Below, one piece after another: positions 32,704 through 42,001 of a stretch of DNA of 64,000 nucleotides. The stretch's first letter is position 1, and the number at the start of each line of letters is the position of its first letter. The position numbers and the translations under genes are program-made. Source of the stretch: DATLXH01 sp035576005 (GTDB lineage Bacteria; Acidobacteriota; Thermoanaerobaculia; Gp7-AA8). Under the pieces are notes generated by a model. It ran no database searches and was not told the DNA's origin. It was given only the letters and a program-made list of their open reading frames with translations. The stretch lies in contig DATLXH010000085.1 in NCBI GenBank assembly GCA_035576005.1, forward strand, positions 24,276 to 88,275. Reading direction: 5' to 3'.

Positions 32704-34605
32704 ATGAAGATCCTCAGACGGCTCTACCGATACCTGATCCCGTACCGCGGCTGGACGATCCTTGCGTTCGTGAGCATGTTGATGGTTTCAGCCACCAACG
32801 GTGCGCTTGTGACGCTTTCCCGCCCGTTGTTCGACGAGGTCCTGTCACCCAAAAGCGCAAAGGCGCAACAGGTGCAGCCGGGCGCGGCAGACCGTTTTGC
32901 CCTCATCGACAAGGTGCTTGAGCGCGACCGGACTGAAGGAAACAGAGGTCCACTGCTGAACGCTGTCGACAACATGACGAGACCAGCAAGGGAGTGGTGG
33001 AAGGCAAATGAGAACGACCGCTGGCGAATCATTCCGATTCTTCTGCTGGCTGTATTTCTCGTGAGAGGCTTCACGTCATTCTTTGCCGAATATGCGTTCC
33101 AGAAAGTCGGACTCTCAACCGTCCGCGACCTCCGGAACGAGCTGTACGAGTCGATCATTCGTCAAAGCAATCGGTTCTTCGCACGGCGATCAACGGGCGA
33201 GCTCGTCAGCCGTATCGTCTCGGACGCCGACGCGATCCAGGCCGCCGTCTCGATCAGGATGGGCGACCTTTTTCAGGAGTCGCTCAACCTCATCGTTCTC
33301 ACTGCATATGTCCTGATCGTCAATACGGAACTGGCCATCATCAGCTTCGTGGTTGCTCCGATTATCGTTCTGCCGATCGTTACCTTTGGCCGGCGCCTGC
33401 GGAAGACGACGTACCGTTCTCAGGAACGAATGGCTGACATCGCAACGCTACTCGAGGAAACGATCAAAGGCGTCCGGATCGTGAAAGCATTTGCGATGGA
33501 ACCTTTCGAGATCCGCCGCTTCAGAGAAGCGACCGCGCGGCACCTGGGAAGTAATCTGAAAGCCCAGAAGATTCAGGCGATGACGTCTCCTGTGATGGAA
33601 CTGCTTGCCGGTGTCGCGATGACGATGCTCTTCCTTTACGCCGGAGCGCGCATTCACTCCGGAGCCATCACTCAGGGTCAGTTCATCAGCTTTCTTCTCG
33701 CCCTGGCCCTCATGTATGCGCCGATCAAACGGTTGAACAAAGTGAATCTCTCCATGAACACTGCGCTTTCGGCTTCGGATCGCGTATTTCAGATGCTGGA
33801 CGTCGAGAATGACGTGGTCGAACGTTCGGATGCGATTCGACTTCGTGAGATCGGAAGCGGCATCTCGTACGAAAATGTCGAGTTCCGTTACGACGACAAA
33901 GTGATCCTCACAGGAATCGATTTGACAGTCTCGCCTGGGGAAGTCGTGGCTGTGGTGGGTGGGAGCGGCGCAGGAAAATCCACTCTTGTGAATCTGTTGC
34001 CTCGCTTCTATGACGCTTCGGGCGGGCGGATCCTGGTCGACGGACACGACGTCCGCGACCTCACTCTGGACTCTCTTCGAGGCATGATGGGCTTCGTGAC
34101 CCAGGAGGTCGTTCTCTTCAATGACACGGTCCGCAGCAACATCGCGTACGGCCGTTCCGACGTTCCGCAGGAGATGATCGAGGCGGCCGCACGCGCAGCA
34201 AACGCTGCCGAGTTCATCGAGGCTCTCCCTGCCGGCTACGACGCGCAGGTTGGTGAGTCAGGTGTCCTTCTGTCGGGCGGACAGAGGCAGCGACTCGCCA
34301 TCGCGCGCGCGCTCCTCAAGAACCCTCCAATTCTCATCCTGGACGAAGCGACCTCGGCACTTGATACCGAATCCGAGCGACTCGTCCAGGACGCACTCAC
34401 GAACCTGATGCGCGGCCGAACGACAATCGTCATCGCCCATCGACTCTCCACCATCAGGCGGACCGACAAGATCGTCGTACTCGACGCGGGCCGGATTGTC
34501 GAGGTTGGGAATCACGAGGCGCTGTTCGCAAAGAAGGGGATCTACCGAAGGTTGTACGACCTTCAGTTTGTCGATGACGAAAAACCATCGGAGGCTCTCG
34601 CGTGA
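32704..34605 (+). CDS. msbA: Lipid A export ABC transporter, MsbA-type
   Basis: A 633-residue half transporter: a six-helix membrane domain (about 20-340) followed by an ABC ATPase with Walker A GGSGAGKST (419-427), signature LSGGQRQR (523-530) and Walker B ILILDEATSALD. It flips the lipid A core across the inner membrane. The ATG at 32704 begins MKILRRLYRYLIPYRG; the in-frame stretch upstream is the inverted repeat. Its stop overlaps the acyltransferase start (ATGA). Confidence 0.95.
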   Translation: MKILRRLYRYLIPYRGWTILAFVSMLMVSATNGALVTLSRPLFDEVLSPKSAKAQQVQPGAADRFALIDKVLERDRTEGNRGPLLNAVDNMTRPAREWWKANENDRWRIIPILLLAVFLVRGFTSFFAEYAFQKVGLSTVRDLRNELYESIIRQSNRFFARRSTGELVSRIVSDADAIQAAVSIRMGDLFQESLNLIVLTAYVLIVNTELAIISFVVAPIIVLPIVTFGRRLRKTTYRSQERMADIATLLEETIKGVRIVKAFAMEPFEIRRFREATARHLGSNLKAQKIQAMTSPVMELLAGVAMTMLFLYAGARIHSGAITQGQFISFLLALALMYAPIKRLNKVNLSMNTALSASDRVFQMLDVENDVVERSDAIRLREIGSGISYENVEFRYDDKVILTGIDLTVSPGEVVAVVGGSGAGKSTLVNLLPRFYDASGGRILVDGHDVRDLTLDSLRGMMGFVTQEVVLFNDTVRSNIAYGRSDVPQEMIEAAARAANAAEFIEALPAGYDAQVGESGVLLSGGQRQRLAIARALLKNPPILILDEATSALDTESERLVQDALTNLMRGRTTIVIAHRLSTIRRTDKIVVLDAGRIVEVGNHEALFAKKGIYRRLYDLQFVDDEKPSEALA

Positions 34606-35272
34606 GCGTCGATCTCGGGCTCCTACTTCTGCCGCGCGTGATTCACGCGTTTGTCCGATCTCTGTACGCCACACTCAGGGTTCGCCATTCGTCCCTCGAG
34701 CGGATCGAGTCTTTGAATCGGGAGAACCGGCGCTACGTTCTCGCTTTCTGGCATGGACAGCTGATGCTCATGTTCTTCAGTCGTCACCGAAAGCCGATCA
34801 ATGTCATGAGCTCGCTTCATCGCGACGGTGAGATCAGCGCCAGGACGCAGGAGCGTTTTGGCGCCGAAGTGATTCGCGGTTCTTCGAGCAAAGGCGGCGC
34901 GAATGCGTTGCGCCAGATGGTTCGCGCCGCTCAGAGCGGACACAACCTCGCGTTCACTCCTGATGGCCCCAGGGGACCCCGGCGAATCGCGCAGATGGGA
35001 GTCGTTCTGGCAGCGCAAGCGACTGGGGCCCCCGTTGTACCGGTCGCGTTGATCGCTAAAAAAAAAAGATCCTGCGATCGTGGGACCGGTTTGAGATTCC
35101 GTTCCCGTTCTCGCGCGTCCTCTTCATATATGGAGAGCCGATCGATATACCGCGACGCTTGTCGAGAGATGAGATGGAGCAGTGGCGGTTGAAAGTCGAG
35201 AACGCTCTCAACGCGCTCACTGACGGCGCGGAGGGAGAGTTCGAAGTGCTCTGGGCCGATGGCCAATCCTGA
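34602..35272 (+). pseudogene. Lysophospholipid acyltransferase (DUF374), frameshift in an A10 run
   Basis: The first 153 codons read as the DUF374 family: LAFWHGQLMLMFF with the HxxxxD-related His, then FTPDGPRGPRR and GAPVVPVALIA. At AAAAAAAAAA (35058-35067) the frame changes; the -1 frame continues KKILRSWDRFEIP ... FSRVLFIYGEPIDIP ... LWADGQS and stops at 35272. Adding one A restores a full-length protein. Either a homopolymer assembly error or transcriptional slippage on a poly-A tract. Coupled to msbA, consistent with a role in envelope lipid synthesis. Confidence 0.85.
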
Positions 35273-35316
35273 AGCCGGTAAACGCTGATGACTGAGAGCC
35301 GCAAACAACCATCCCC

Positions 35317-35359
35317 CCTTCTCCCGGCGGGAGAAGGTGCCCGTGAGGGCGGATGAGGG
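35317..35359. repeat. Short hairpin repeat, variant 3
   Basis: CCTTCTCCCGG / CCGGGAGAAGG-type palindrome (35317-35337) followed by GCCCGTGAGGGCGGATGAGG. A variant of the hairpin repeats at 13608 and 18865, in the gap 35273-35516, which shows no gene. Confidence 0.75.
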
Positions 35360-35516
35360 TCCCCGGTGATTTGCCGTTACTTCCGCTCGCGAGCAACCTC
35401 GCTCCCAGCTCTGCCGGCATTCAGTCAGGCAAGAAATAGTTTCCTATGTCGTGCCGAAGCGTCGTGCACGACACTCGCAATCGCAACAAACACGTTTCGA
35501 GCATGAGGGAACCCCA

Positions 35517-36404
35517 ATGATTCAGAGCATGACCGGCTTCGGCCGCGCGTCGGGCAGCTTATCGAAGCACTCCGTCGAGATCACGGTCAAGAGCGTCAAC
35601 CATCGGAACCTCGAGCTCTCCGTGCGACTCCCTGAGATCTTGTGGGACATGGAGAGCGCGATTCGAGCCCTGGCTGCCGAACAGTTCTCGCGAGGCAAGG
35701 TGGACCTCTCCGTTCGACTCCACCGCACAACCGAGCCTGAATATCAGGTCGTGGTCAACAGCAGGCTTGCCAACGTCGTGGTCCCTCAACTGAGAGCGAT
35801 TGCAGAGGAACAGGGGCTTGGCAGCAGTTTCTCCGGCAGTGATCTCATGAGAATTCCCGACCTCGTGTCGGTGCAGCCGATCGAGGTCGAGCTCGAAGAT
35901 CAGGACAGGGATGCTCTGAAGTTGTTGATCAGAGAGGCATGTGCGAACGCCGGCACCATGCGGGCTCGCGAGGGCGATGCTCTTCGCAGCGACATCGTCA
36001 TGCGCGTGGGTCGTATTGAGGAGAGCCGTGCAGAGCTCGAGGCTCTACGCGAAGCGATCATCGCCGAAGCCCTGGACGCCTTCAGGGTCCGTGTTTCCGA
36101 AATTTCAAAAGTCGCCGGAGTCGAAGTGCGGGAAGAGCGGCTCGCGCAGGAGGTCGTTCTGATGGTCGAGAAGGGCGACGTGGCTGAAGAGCTGACTCGG
36201 ATGGGAATCCACCTCACGGAGATTCGTGCCGTGATCGATGGCAAAGAGCCGGCCGGGAAAAAGCTCGACTTCCTCTCGCAGGAGCTGCTTCGCGAGATCA
36301 ATACTGCGGGCTCCAAGTCACGCTCCTCTACGATTCGAAGCGTCGTTGTAAAATTGAAGACGGAAGTCGAAAGGATTCGGGAACAGGTACAGAATGTCGA
36401 ATAG
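35517..36404 (+). CDS. yicC: YicC family endoribonuclease
   Basis: A 295-residue YicC protein: MIQSMTGFGRASG at the N-terminus, KSVNHRNLELSVRLPE, and the C-terminal DUF1732 domain ending KSRSSTIRSVVVKLKTEVERIREQVQN. YicC-type proteins are ribonucleases with roles in RNA turnover. GAGG is 6-9 bases before ATG 35517. It heads the yicC-gmk-rpoZ-coaBC cluster, a common gene order. Confidence 0.93.
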   Translation: MIQSMTGFGRASGSLSKHSVEITVKSVNHRNLELSVRLPEILWDMESAIRALAAEQFSRGKVDLSVRLHRTTEPEYQVVVNSRLANVVVPQLRAIAEEQGLGSSFSGSDLMRIPDLVSVQPIEVELEDQDRDALKLLIREACANAGTMRAREGDALRSDIVMRVGRIEESRAELEALREAIIAEALDAFRVRVSEISKVAGVEVREERLAQEVVLMVEKGDVAEELTRMGIHLTEIRAVIDGKEPAGKKLDFLSQELLREINTAGSKSRSSTIRSVVVKLKTEVERIREQVQNVE

Positions 36405-37080
36405 GACCACCCTCAACTTCCATCCCGACGGGACGCTTTTCATCGTCTCCGGTCCTTCCGGGGCGGGAAAGAGCACATTGATCCAGCGCGTCAAGAAGGC
36501 GCTTGATCCGCTGGGGGTTCGACTCCACTTCTCCGTATCTCACACCACCCGCTCGATCCGTGCCGGGGAGCAGGAGGGTGTGGATTACCACTACGTGACC
36601 GAAGCGGCTTTCGAGGCGATGGCAGTTGCGGGGGAATTTCTGGAGTGGGCTCGCGTTCACGGCAATTTATACGGTACTTCCATTCACGAAGTGCGGACAC
36701 GTCTCGACAGGGGAGAGGACGTGATCCTCGACATCGACGTTCAGGGCGCCAGGCAGATCGCGGCTAACGATGCGCTCCGTCCTCACTCTTTGAGTCTGTT
36801 TCTGTTTCCGCCGTCCTTCGAGGAGCTCGCACGAAGGCTGAAAGGGCGGGCACTCAACAGCAGCAAAGACATCGAGATGCGGCTGCAGAAAGCTCTCAGC
36901 GAGATCGAACACGGCTCGAATTTTTACGACTACGTCGTCATCAATGATGACGTCGACATAGCAACCGAATGCTTGAAGGCGGCAATCGTCGCCCGCAAGC
37001 TCACGTCGAAGAGTGCGCTGCAGGCTCTGCAACAGATGGCCCGGCGCTTCAAAGGGGAAACAAATGGAAGCACTGCCTGA
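36394..37080 (+). CDS. gmk: Guanylate kinase
   Basis: A 228-residue protein with P-loop SGPSGAGKST (19-28), SVSHTTRSIRAGEQEGVDYH, FLEWARVHGNLYGT and LDIDVQGARQI. It phosphorylates GMP to GDP. Overlaps the yicC end by 11 bases and the rpoZ start by 17. Confidence 0.97.
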   Translation: MSNRTTLNFHPDGTLFIVSGPSGAGKSTLIQRVKKALDPLGVRLHFSVSHTTRSIRAGEQEGVDYHYVTEAAFEAMAVAGEFLEWARVHGNLYGTSIHEVRTRLDRGEDVILDIDVQGARQIAANDALRPHSLSLFLFPPSFEELARRLKGRALNSSKDIEMRLQKALSEIEHGSNFYDYVVINDDVDIATECLKAAIVARKLTSKSALQALQQMARRFKGETNGSTA

Positions 37081-37282
37081 TGGAATCGACAGCAAGTTTC
37101 GCTACGTCCTGCTGGTAGCCAAGCGGGCCGAGCAGCTGATCCAGGGATCGAGCGCAAAGATCAAGAGCCGTTACAGCAAGCCGACGCGGATCGCGATGGA
37201 CGAAGTCAATCGCAATCAGATCAACTGGCAGCTCACAGAGCCGGTTGCGGAACCGGCCGACTCTGGCTCAGAAGAATCCTGA
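37064..37282 (+). CDS. rpoZ: RNA polymerase omega subunit
   Basis: A 72-residue omega protein: GIDSKFRYVLLVAKRAEQL, then KIKSRYSKPTRIAMDEVNR. Assembles with the RNA polymerase beta' subunit. ATG 37064 preceded by AAGGGG; overlaps gmk. Confidence 0.92.
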   Translation: MEALPDGIDSKFRYVLLVAKRAEQLIQGSSAKIKSRYSKPTRIAMDEVNRNQINWQLTEPVAEPADSGSEES

Positions 37283-37289
37283 GACGCTA

Positions 37290-38480
37290 GTGAAGATCGT
37301 ACTGGGCGTCTCCGGTGGCATCGCTGCCTATAAGACGCCTGAGCTCGTCCGGAGACTCAGAGAAGCGGGGGCCGACGTCCGGGTGCTTCTCACCCCGAAC
37401 GGCGCCCGCTTCGTCTCTGCTCTCGCCCTGGCTGCCGTGTCGGGGCACGGGGTTGTGTCGGATCAGTGGGGCGATCCTGAAAAGGGCGGTGTAGATCATG
37501 TCGACCTGGCCCGCTGGTCAGATCTCCTCCTGGTCGCGCCTGCAACGGCCAACATCCTTGCGAAGCTTGCCGTCGGGATTGCGGATGATGTCGTGACAAC
37601 CTACGCCCTGGCTCATCGAGGGGCGCTTGCGGTTGCTCCGGCGATGAACAGCACGATGCTCGCGCACGAGACCGTCGTGCAGAACCTCGAGACCCTTCGC
37701 CTTCGAGGTGCAGTGATCATCGAGCCTGACAGCGGACTGCTTGCGTGCGGTGATGAAGGAGCTGGAAGATTGCCCGACGCGCCGGTGATTGTCGAGCGGG
37801 TCAAGGCAGTCTTTGCCCGCCGCGACCTCGACGGAACGCGCATTCTCGTCACCGCGGGTCCAACCCGTGAAGCGATCGACCCGGTCCGCTATCTGTCGAA
37901 CCGTTCCTCCGGGAAGATGGGGTACGCGATCGCTGAGGCGGCGAGCCGTCGGGGAGCGTATGTGACGCTCATCAGCGGGCCAACGTCTCTCCCTGTTCCG
38001 GAAAGCGTGCAATTTCAACGCGTGACGACGGCCGCGGAGATGCAGCGCGCAGTCCTGGACCATCTCGATCGACACGATGTGCTGATTAAGGCTGCAGCCG
38101 TAGCCGACTTCACGCCTGTTGCAGTGTCCGCAGGCAAAATCAAAAAACGTGAGGGTGAAGAGCCGTTGACGCTCGAGTTGAAAAAGACTCCCGACATTCT
38201 GCAAAGCGTCGCCGAGCGCAAAGTCCGGCCCTTCATCGTCGCTTTCGCTGCGGAAACTGAGCACCTCGAGAAAAACGCGCGACTGAAACTCGAGCGCAAG
38301 AACGCCGATCTGATCGTCGCGAACGATGTGTCCGATTCGTCGATCGGGTTCGACGTGGACCAGAACCGGGTGACGCTTTTTTCGAAAGATGGTTCTGCGA
38401 TCGCTGTAGATCGTGCTTCGAAGCGTGTGATTGCCGATCGCATCCTGGATCAGGTCGTTGCCTCGACGCGTCGGAGCTGA
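37290..38480 (+). CDS. coaBC: Bifunctional phosphopantothenoylcysteine decarboxylase/synthetase
   Basis: A 396-residue fusion. The CoaC half (about 1-180) shows VLGVSGGIAAYK, the active His in VDHVDLARWSD, PAMNSTML and LLACGDEGAGRLPD. The CoaB half (about 190-396) shows TAGPTREAIDPVRYLSNRSSGKMG and KAAAVADFTP. It makes phosphopantetheine precursor from phosphopantothenate and cysteine with CTP. GTG start 37290, 8 bases after rpoZ. Confidence 0.96.
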   Translation: MKIVLGVSGGIAAYKTPELVRRLREAGADVRVLLTPNGARFVSALALAAVSGHGVVSDQWGDPEKGGVDHVDLARWSDLLLVAPATANILAKLAVGIADDVVTTYALAHRGALAVAPAMNSTMLAHETVVQNLETLRLRGAVIIEPDSGLLACGDEGAGRLPDAPVIVERVKAVFARRDLDGTRILVTAGPTREAIDPVRYLSNRSSGKMGYAIAEAASRRGAYVTLISGPTSLPVPESVQFQRVTTAAEMQRAVLDHLDRHDVLIKAAAVADFTPVAVSAGKIKKREGEEPLTLELKKTPDILQSVAERKVRPFIVAFAAETEHLEKNARLKLERKNADLIVANDVSDSSIGFDVDQNRVTLFSKDGSAIAVDRASKRVIADRILDQVVASTRRS

Positions 38481-38491
38481 TAGTCGGCATC

Positions 38492-39223
38492 ATGAATCGC
38501 GACGACCTTCGCTCCGAGCTGACCTTCCTGAATGACGTAGGGTTCAGCCACCTCGATATAGCGCCCGATCCTCGTCTGGTTGCACAGGTGCGTGAGAAGG
38601 ATCATCCAGCCGTAGTTGAGCCGGGTGGTCCCTCGGCGAGGGAGATCATCGACGTTTCTCACACGCTCGAGTCCCTTGCCCGGCTCGCAGCTGGATGCCT
38701 TCGATGCCGGCTTGCGGCGACCCGCACTCAGGTGGTCTTTGGCACGGGCAATCCCAATGCAGACCTCATGTTCATCGGCGAGGGGCCGGGCCGCGACGAG
38801 GACCTCAAGGGCGAACCATTCGTGGGAAGGGCTGGCCAGCTGCTCACTGACATTATCAAGGCGATGCAGCTGACGCGAGAGTCTGTGTACATTACCAATG
38901 TCGTGAAGTGCAGGCCTCCCGAGAATCGAAACCCGGAGAATGACGAGATGGATGCCTGCCGCCCCTACCTTCAGAGACAGATCGAGTTGATCAAACCGAA
39001 AGTCATCGTGACGCTGGGACGCTTCGCTTTGCAGAGCACTCTTCAGAAGGCCATCCTCATATCGAATGTCCGAGGCAGCTGGCTCGCTCACGGTGCGATC
39101 AAGCTCATGCCGACCTATCACCCTGCGTATCTGCTTCGAACTCCCTCAGCGAAGAAAGATGTCTGGGCCGACATGAAAAAGGTGATGACTGAGCTGGGCA
39201 TCGAGCCGCCCGCGGAACGCTGA
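38492..39223 (+). CDS. Uracil-DNA glycosylase, family 4-like
   Basis: A 243-residue protein: GEGPGRDEDLKGEPFVGRAG is the uracil-recognition/catalytic motif of family 4 (and 5), and CLRC, VVKCRPPENRNP and ACRPYL give the four Cys of a 4Fe-4S cluster; a late THP-type segment (MPTYHPAYLLR) is the second catalytic motif. It removes uracil from DNA. Its N-terminal 55 residues are an extension without recognised function. Confidence 0.92.
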   Translation: MNRDDLRSELTFLNDVGFSHLDIAPDPRLVAQVREKDHPAVVEPGGPSAREIIDVSHTLESLARLAAGCLRCRLAATRTQVVFGTGNPNADLMFIGEGPGRDEDLKGEPFVGRAGQLLTDIIKAMQLTRESVYITNVVKCRPPENRNPENDEMDACRPYLQRQIELIKPKVIVTLGRFALQSTLQKAILISNVRGSWLAHGAIKLMPTYHPAYLLRTPSAKKDVWADMKKVMTELGIEPPAER

Positions 39224-39233
39224 AGTAAGAACG

Positions 39234-39368
39234 GCGAAGGTTTGGAGTGCGGTAGCCGCAGTTGCCGCTTTTGTTTCGAACCCGCGAGCCTGGACCTTTC
39301 AAGCCGTGACGCTGTCGTGATCTGACACAGAAAGCGGCAGCTGCGGCTGCCGCACTCCAAAGCTTCGC
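39234..39368. repeat. Element E: inverted-repeat element upstream of priA
   Basis: 135 bp with inverted ends of about 35-38 bases (GCGAAGGTTTGGAGTGCGGT at the left), about three mismatches; the ends contain GTGCGGTAGCCGCAGT-like nested palindromes. No coding capacity. MITE-like. Confidence 0.85.
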
Positions 39369-39396
39369 GTGCGGCAATCACGATATCCTCTTGCCG

Positions 39397-41832
39397 ATGC
39401 CGAAGGCCCCCACCCTCTACGCAGAAGTTGCCGTCCCTCTCGGCGTTTTTGACACGTTCACCTACTCTATCCCTGACGAGCTTCGCAGGGGGGTGAGGGT
39501 CGGCTGTCGCGTCGAAGTCCCGCTCGGAACAAAACTCACGACGGGCTTTGTGACGGGATTCATCGGTGAAACTTCTGTCCCCTCGAAGAAACTCAGGCCG
39601 ATCAAATCTCTTCTCGACGAGGATGAACCGGCACTGCTTCCGGAAATCCTCGAGCTATGTAAGTGGGCAGCTGGCTATTACCTCGCCCCGCTGGGAGAGA
39701 TGATTCGAACCGCGCTCCCTGCCAACATGGCGTCGCGGGGAAAACGGATCCTCCGCTTCACCGGAAACCAGGAGCTCGTCGACATCGCACTGGCTGAAGG
39801 TCGAATCAATGACGAAGATGTTGCGCTGCTCGATGGTCTCAAGGGTCGCGATCTGCTTGTTCGAACCGTCACAGAGTCGATCCCGCTGGCTCATCGCTCG
39901 ATCTCGCGCCTCCGCGATGCTGGCCTGATCTCGGTGGTCGAATCGTTTCGGGATAACGACGGCGTCCGTCAGGACCGCTTCGCCGTGCTGCGGAAGGAAG
40001 AGGCAGGGCTTCCGCCGAGGCAACAGGAGGTTGTTGATCTACTGATTGCACGAGGTGGGGAGCTCTCAATCCGGGCGCTTGAAGCGCAGAAGGTCAGCGA
40101 CTCAACGATCCGGACGCTTCTGAAGAAAGATGTTCTGGCGATCGAGCGGCGTCCCCGACGACATACCCTCGATGCCTTCTTCGCATCTCTCGACGCGGTT
40201 GACATCGGCACTGTCGTTTATTCGGCCGAGCAGCTCGCAGCCATCGAAGCCGTCAGGAAACACATGGGGACCTTCACCCCATTTCTCCTCGAAGGCGTCA
40301 CCGGCAGCGGAAAAACTGAGATCTACATCGAGCTCATGCGAGATGTCGTGAGCAGGGGCGAGCAGGCGATCCTGCTCGTACCGGAGATCTCACTGACCCC
40401 TGTGTTTGCAGCACGGCTCAAAGAAAGGTTCGGAGATCGGATCGCAATCCTTCACAGCAACCTCTCGGCAGGGGAGCGTTACGATCAGTGGTGGCGCGCA
40501 CGCCGCGGACTCGTTGACGTGGCCATTGGCCCTCGCTCGGCGCTTTTCATTCCGTTCGAGCGACTGGGTCTACTGGTAGTAGACGAAGAAGGCGATTCGG
40601 CCTACAAACAGGAGGAGACGCCAAGGTACAACGCCCGCGACGTAGCCGTGGTTCGAGCACGGATTCGCGGAATCCCCATAGTCCTCGGCTCGGCGACCCC
40701 ATCTCTCGAATCGCGAGAGAATGTGAGCCTCGGCAAGTATCAGATGCTTCGACTGACTAAACGCGTCGAGGCTCGTCCATTGCCAACGGCCGAAGTCATC
40801 GACATCAGGGGAGAAAGAGGAGAGAAGGAAGATCGCGGGCTCATCATTTTCAGCTCCAAACTGCAACAGGAGATGGCTCAGGTGTTCTCACGCGGCGAGC
40901 AGGCGATCGTCCTGATGAATCGGCGAGGCTACGCACCCTTCCTTCTATGTCGTGAGTGCGAGAACGATTTCCGATGTCGCGATTGCAGCGTCACGATGAC
41001 GGTGCATCGGCGCTCAGGCCTGCTGATTTGTCATTACTGCGGCCAACGCAAACCCATACCGGTACGATGCCCGCTTTGCGACGGCGAGGTGCTCCAGCCA
41101 ATCGGTTTCGGGACCGAGAAAGTCGAAGAGCGGTTCCGCCGCATCTTCCCGGAGGTTGCCGTCGACGTTCTGGACCGCGACTCGACGAGGAAGAAGGGCG
41201 AGCTCGTCCGGATTCTCCGCCGGTTCCGCACGGGAGAAACTCAGGCCCTCATCGGAACTCAGATGCTCAGCAAAGGTCATCACTTTCCGAAGGTCACCCT
41301 GACCGGAGTCATCAACGCCGACGCGATCCTCGGGTACCCCGATTTCCGCTCCTCGGAGAAAACCTTCTATTTATTGACGCAGGTAGCCGGCAGGGCTGGC
41401 CGAGGCGAGTTGCCTGGCAGGGTGCTCATCCAGTCGGCTTTCCCTTCGCACCACGCGATCCAGCACGCACTTCGTCACGATTACGAGGCGTTTTTCGAAG
41501 ATGAGATCGAGTTTCGCAGGACGTTTCACTATCCGCCCGTGACCGGAATGATTGCGATCCTGTTTCGAGGCGAGGAGATCCGTGCCGTGGAGAAAGCGTC
41601 GTCAGCGGTGGGACAGACGCTCGAGTTGTCGACACGTGCGCTTCGTGGAGTCCGAATACAAGGTCCGGCGCCAAGTCCGCTCGCAAGGATCAAGGGCGTT
41701 TTTCGGTACCAGATTCTTATCCGAGGCCGCGAGAGGGTTAAGCTTCGGGACGCGGTGGCACGAGCAGTTTTCGGGTCGAAACATCCGGGTGTCGAAGTGA
41801 TCGTGGACGTCGATCCGATCAATATACTGTGA
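39397..41832 (+). CDS. priA: Primosomal protein N' (replication restart helicase)
   Basis: An 811-residue PriA: N-terminal DNA-binding domain (AEVAVPLGVFDTFTYSIP), a helicase core with Walker A GVTGSGKTE (300-308), DEEGD at 396-400 where the family usually has DEEH, GSATPSLES and a Cys zinc cluster (CRECENDFRCRDC, CHYCGQ, CPLCDG), then the C-terminal helicase half. It restarts stalled replication forks. ATG 39397 is used (TTG 39391 is just ahead). Confidence 0.96.
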   Translation: MPKAPTLYAEVAVPLGVFDTFTYSIPDELRRGVRVGCRVEVPLGTKLTTGFVTGFIGETSVPSKKLRPIKSLLDEDEPALLPEILELCKWAAGYYLAPLGEMIRTALPANMASRGKRILRFTGNQELVDIALAEGRINDEDVALLDGLKGRDLLVRTVTESIPLAHRSISRLRDAGLISVVESFRDNDGVRQDRFAVLRKEEAGLPPRQQEVVDLLIARGGELSIRALEAQKVSDSTIRTLLKKDVLAIERRPRRHTLDAFFASLDAVDIGTVVYSAEQLAAIEAVRKHMGTFTPFLLEGVTGSGKTEIYIELMRDVVSRGEQAILLVPEISLTPVFAARLKERFGDRIAILHSNLSAGERYDQWWRARRGLVDVAIGPRSALFIPFERLGLLVVDEEGDSAYKQEETPRYNARDVAVVRARIRGIPIVLGSATPSLESRENVSLGKYQMLRLTKRVEARPLPTAEVIDIRGERGEKEDRGLIIFSSKLQQEMAQVFSRGEQAIVLMNRRGYAPFLLCRECENDFRCRDCSVTMTVHRRSGLLICHYCGQRKPIPVRCPLCDGEVLQPIGFGTEKVEERFRRIFPEVAVDVLDRDSTRKKGELVRILRRFRTGETQALIGTQMLSKGHHFPKVTLTGVINADAILGYPDFRSSEKTFYLLTQVAGRAGRGELPGRVLIQSAFPSHHAIQHALRHDYEAFFEDEIEFRRTFHYPPVTGMIAILFRGEEIRAVEKASSAVGQTLELSTRALRGVRIQGPAPSPLARIKGVFRYQILIRGRERVKLRDAVARAVFGSKHPGVEVIVDVDPINIL

Positions 41833-42001
41833 GGCTGCACATGGGGCCATAAAGGCGCAGGATTCGCGGCGGCTACGCGAGCGCTATCGGGGCAACAGCA
41901 GTACCCGAAGTCGCGCGCGAGTGCATCGCGCACATTTCTTGCCTCGGTCAGAGCTATCGTGACCTGAATTGAGCGAGACCGATTGAGAGAGTTGCCCGGG
42001 C

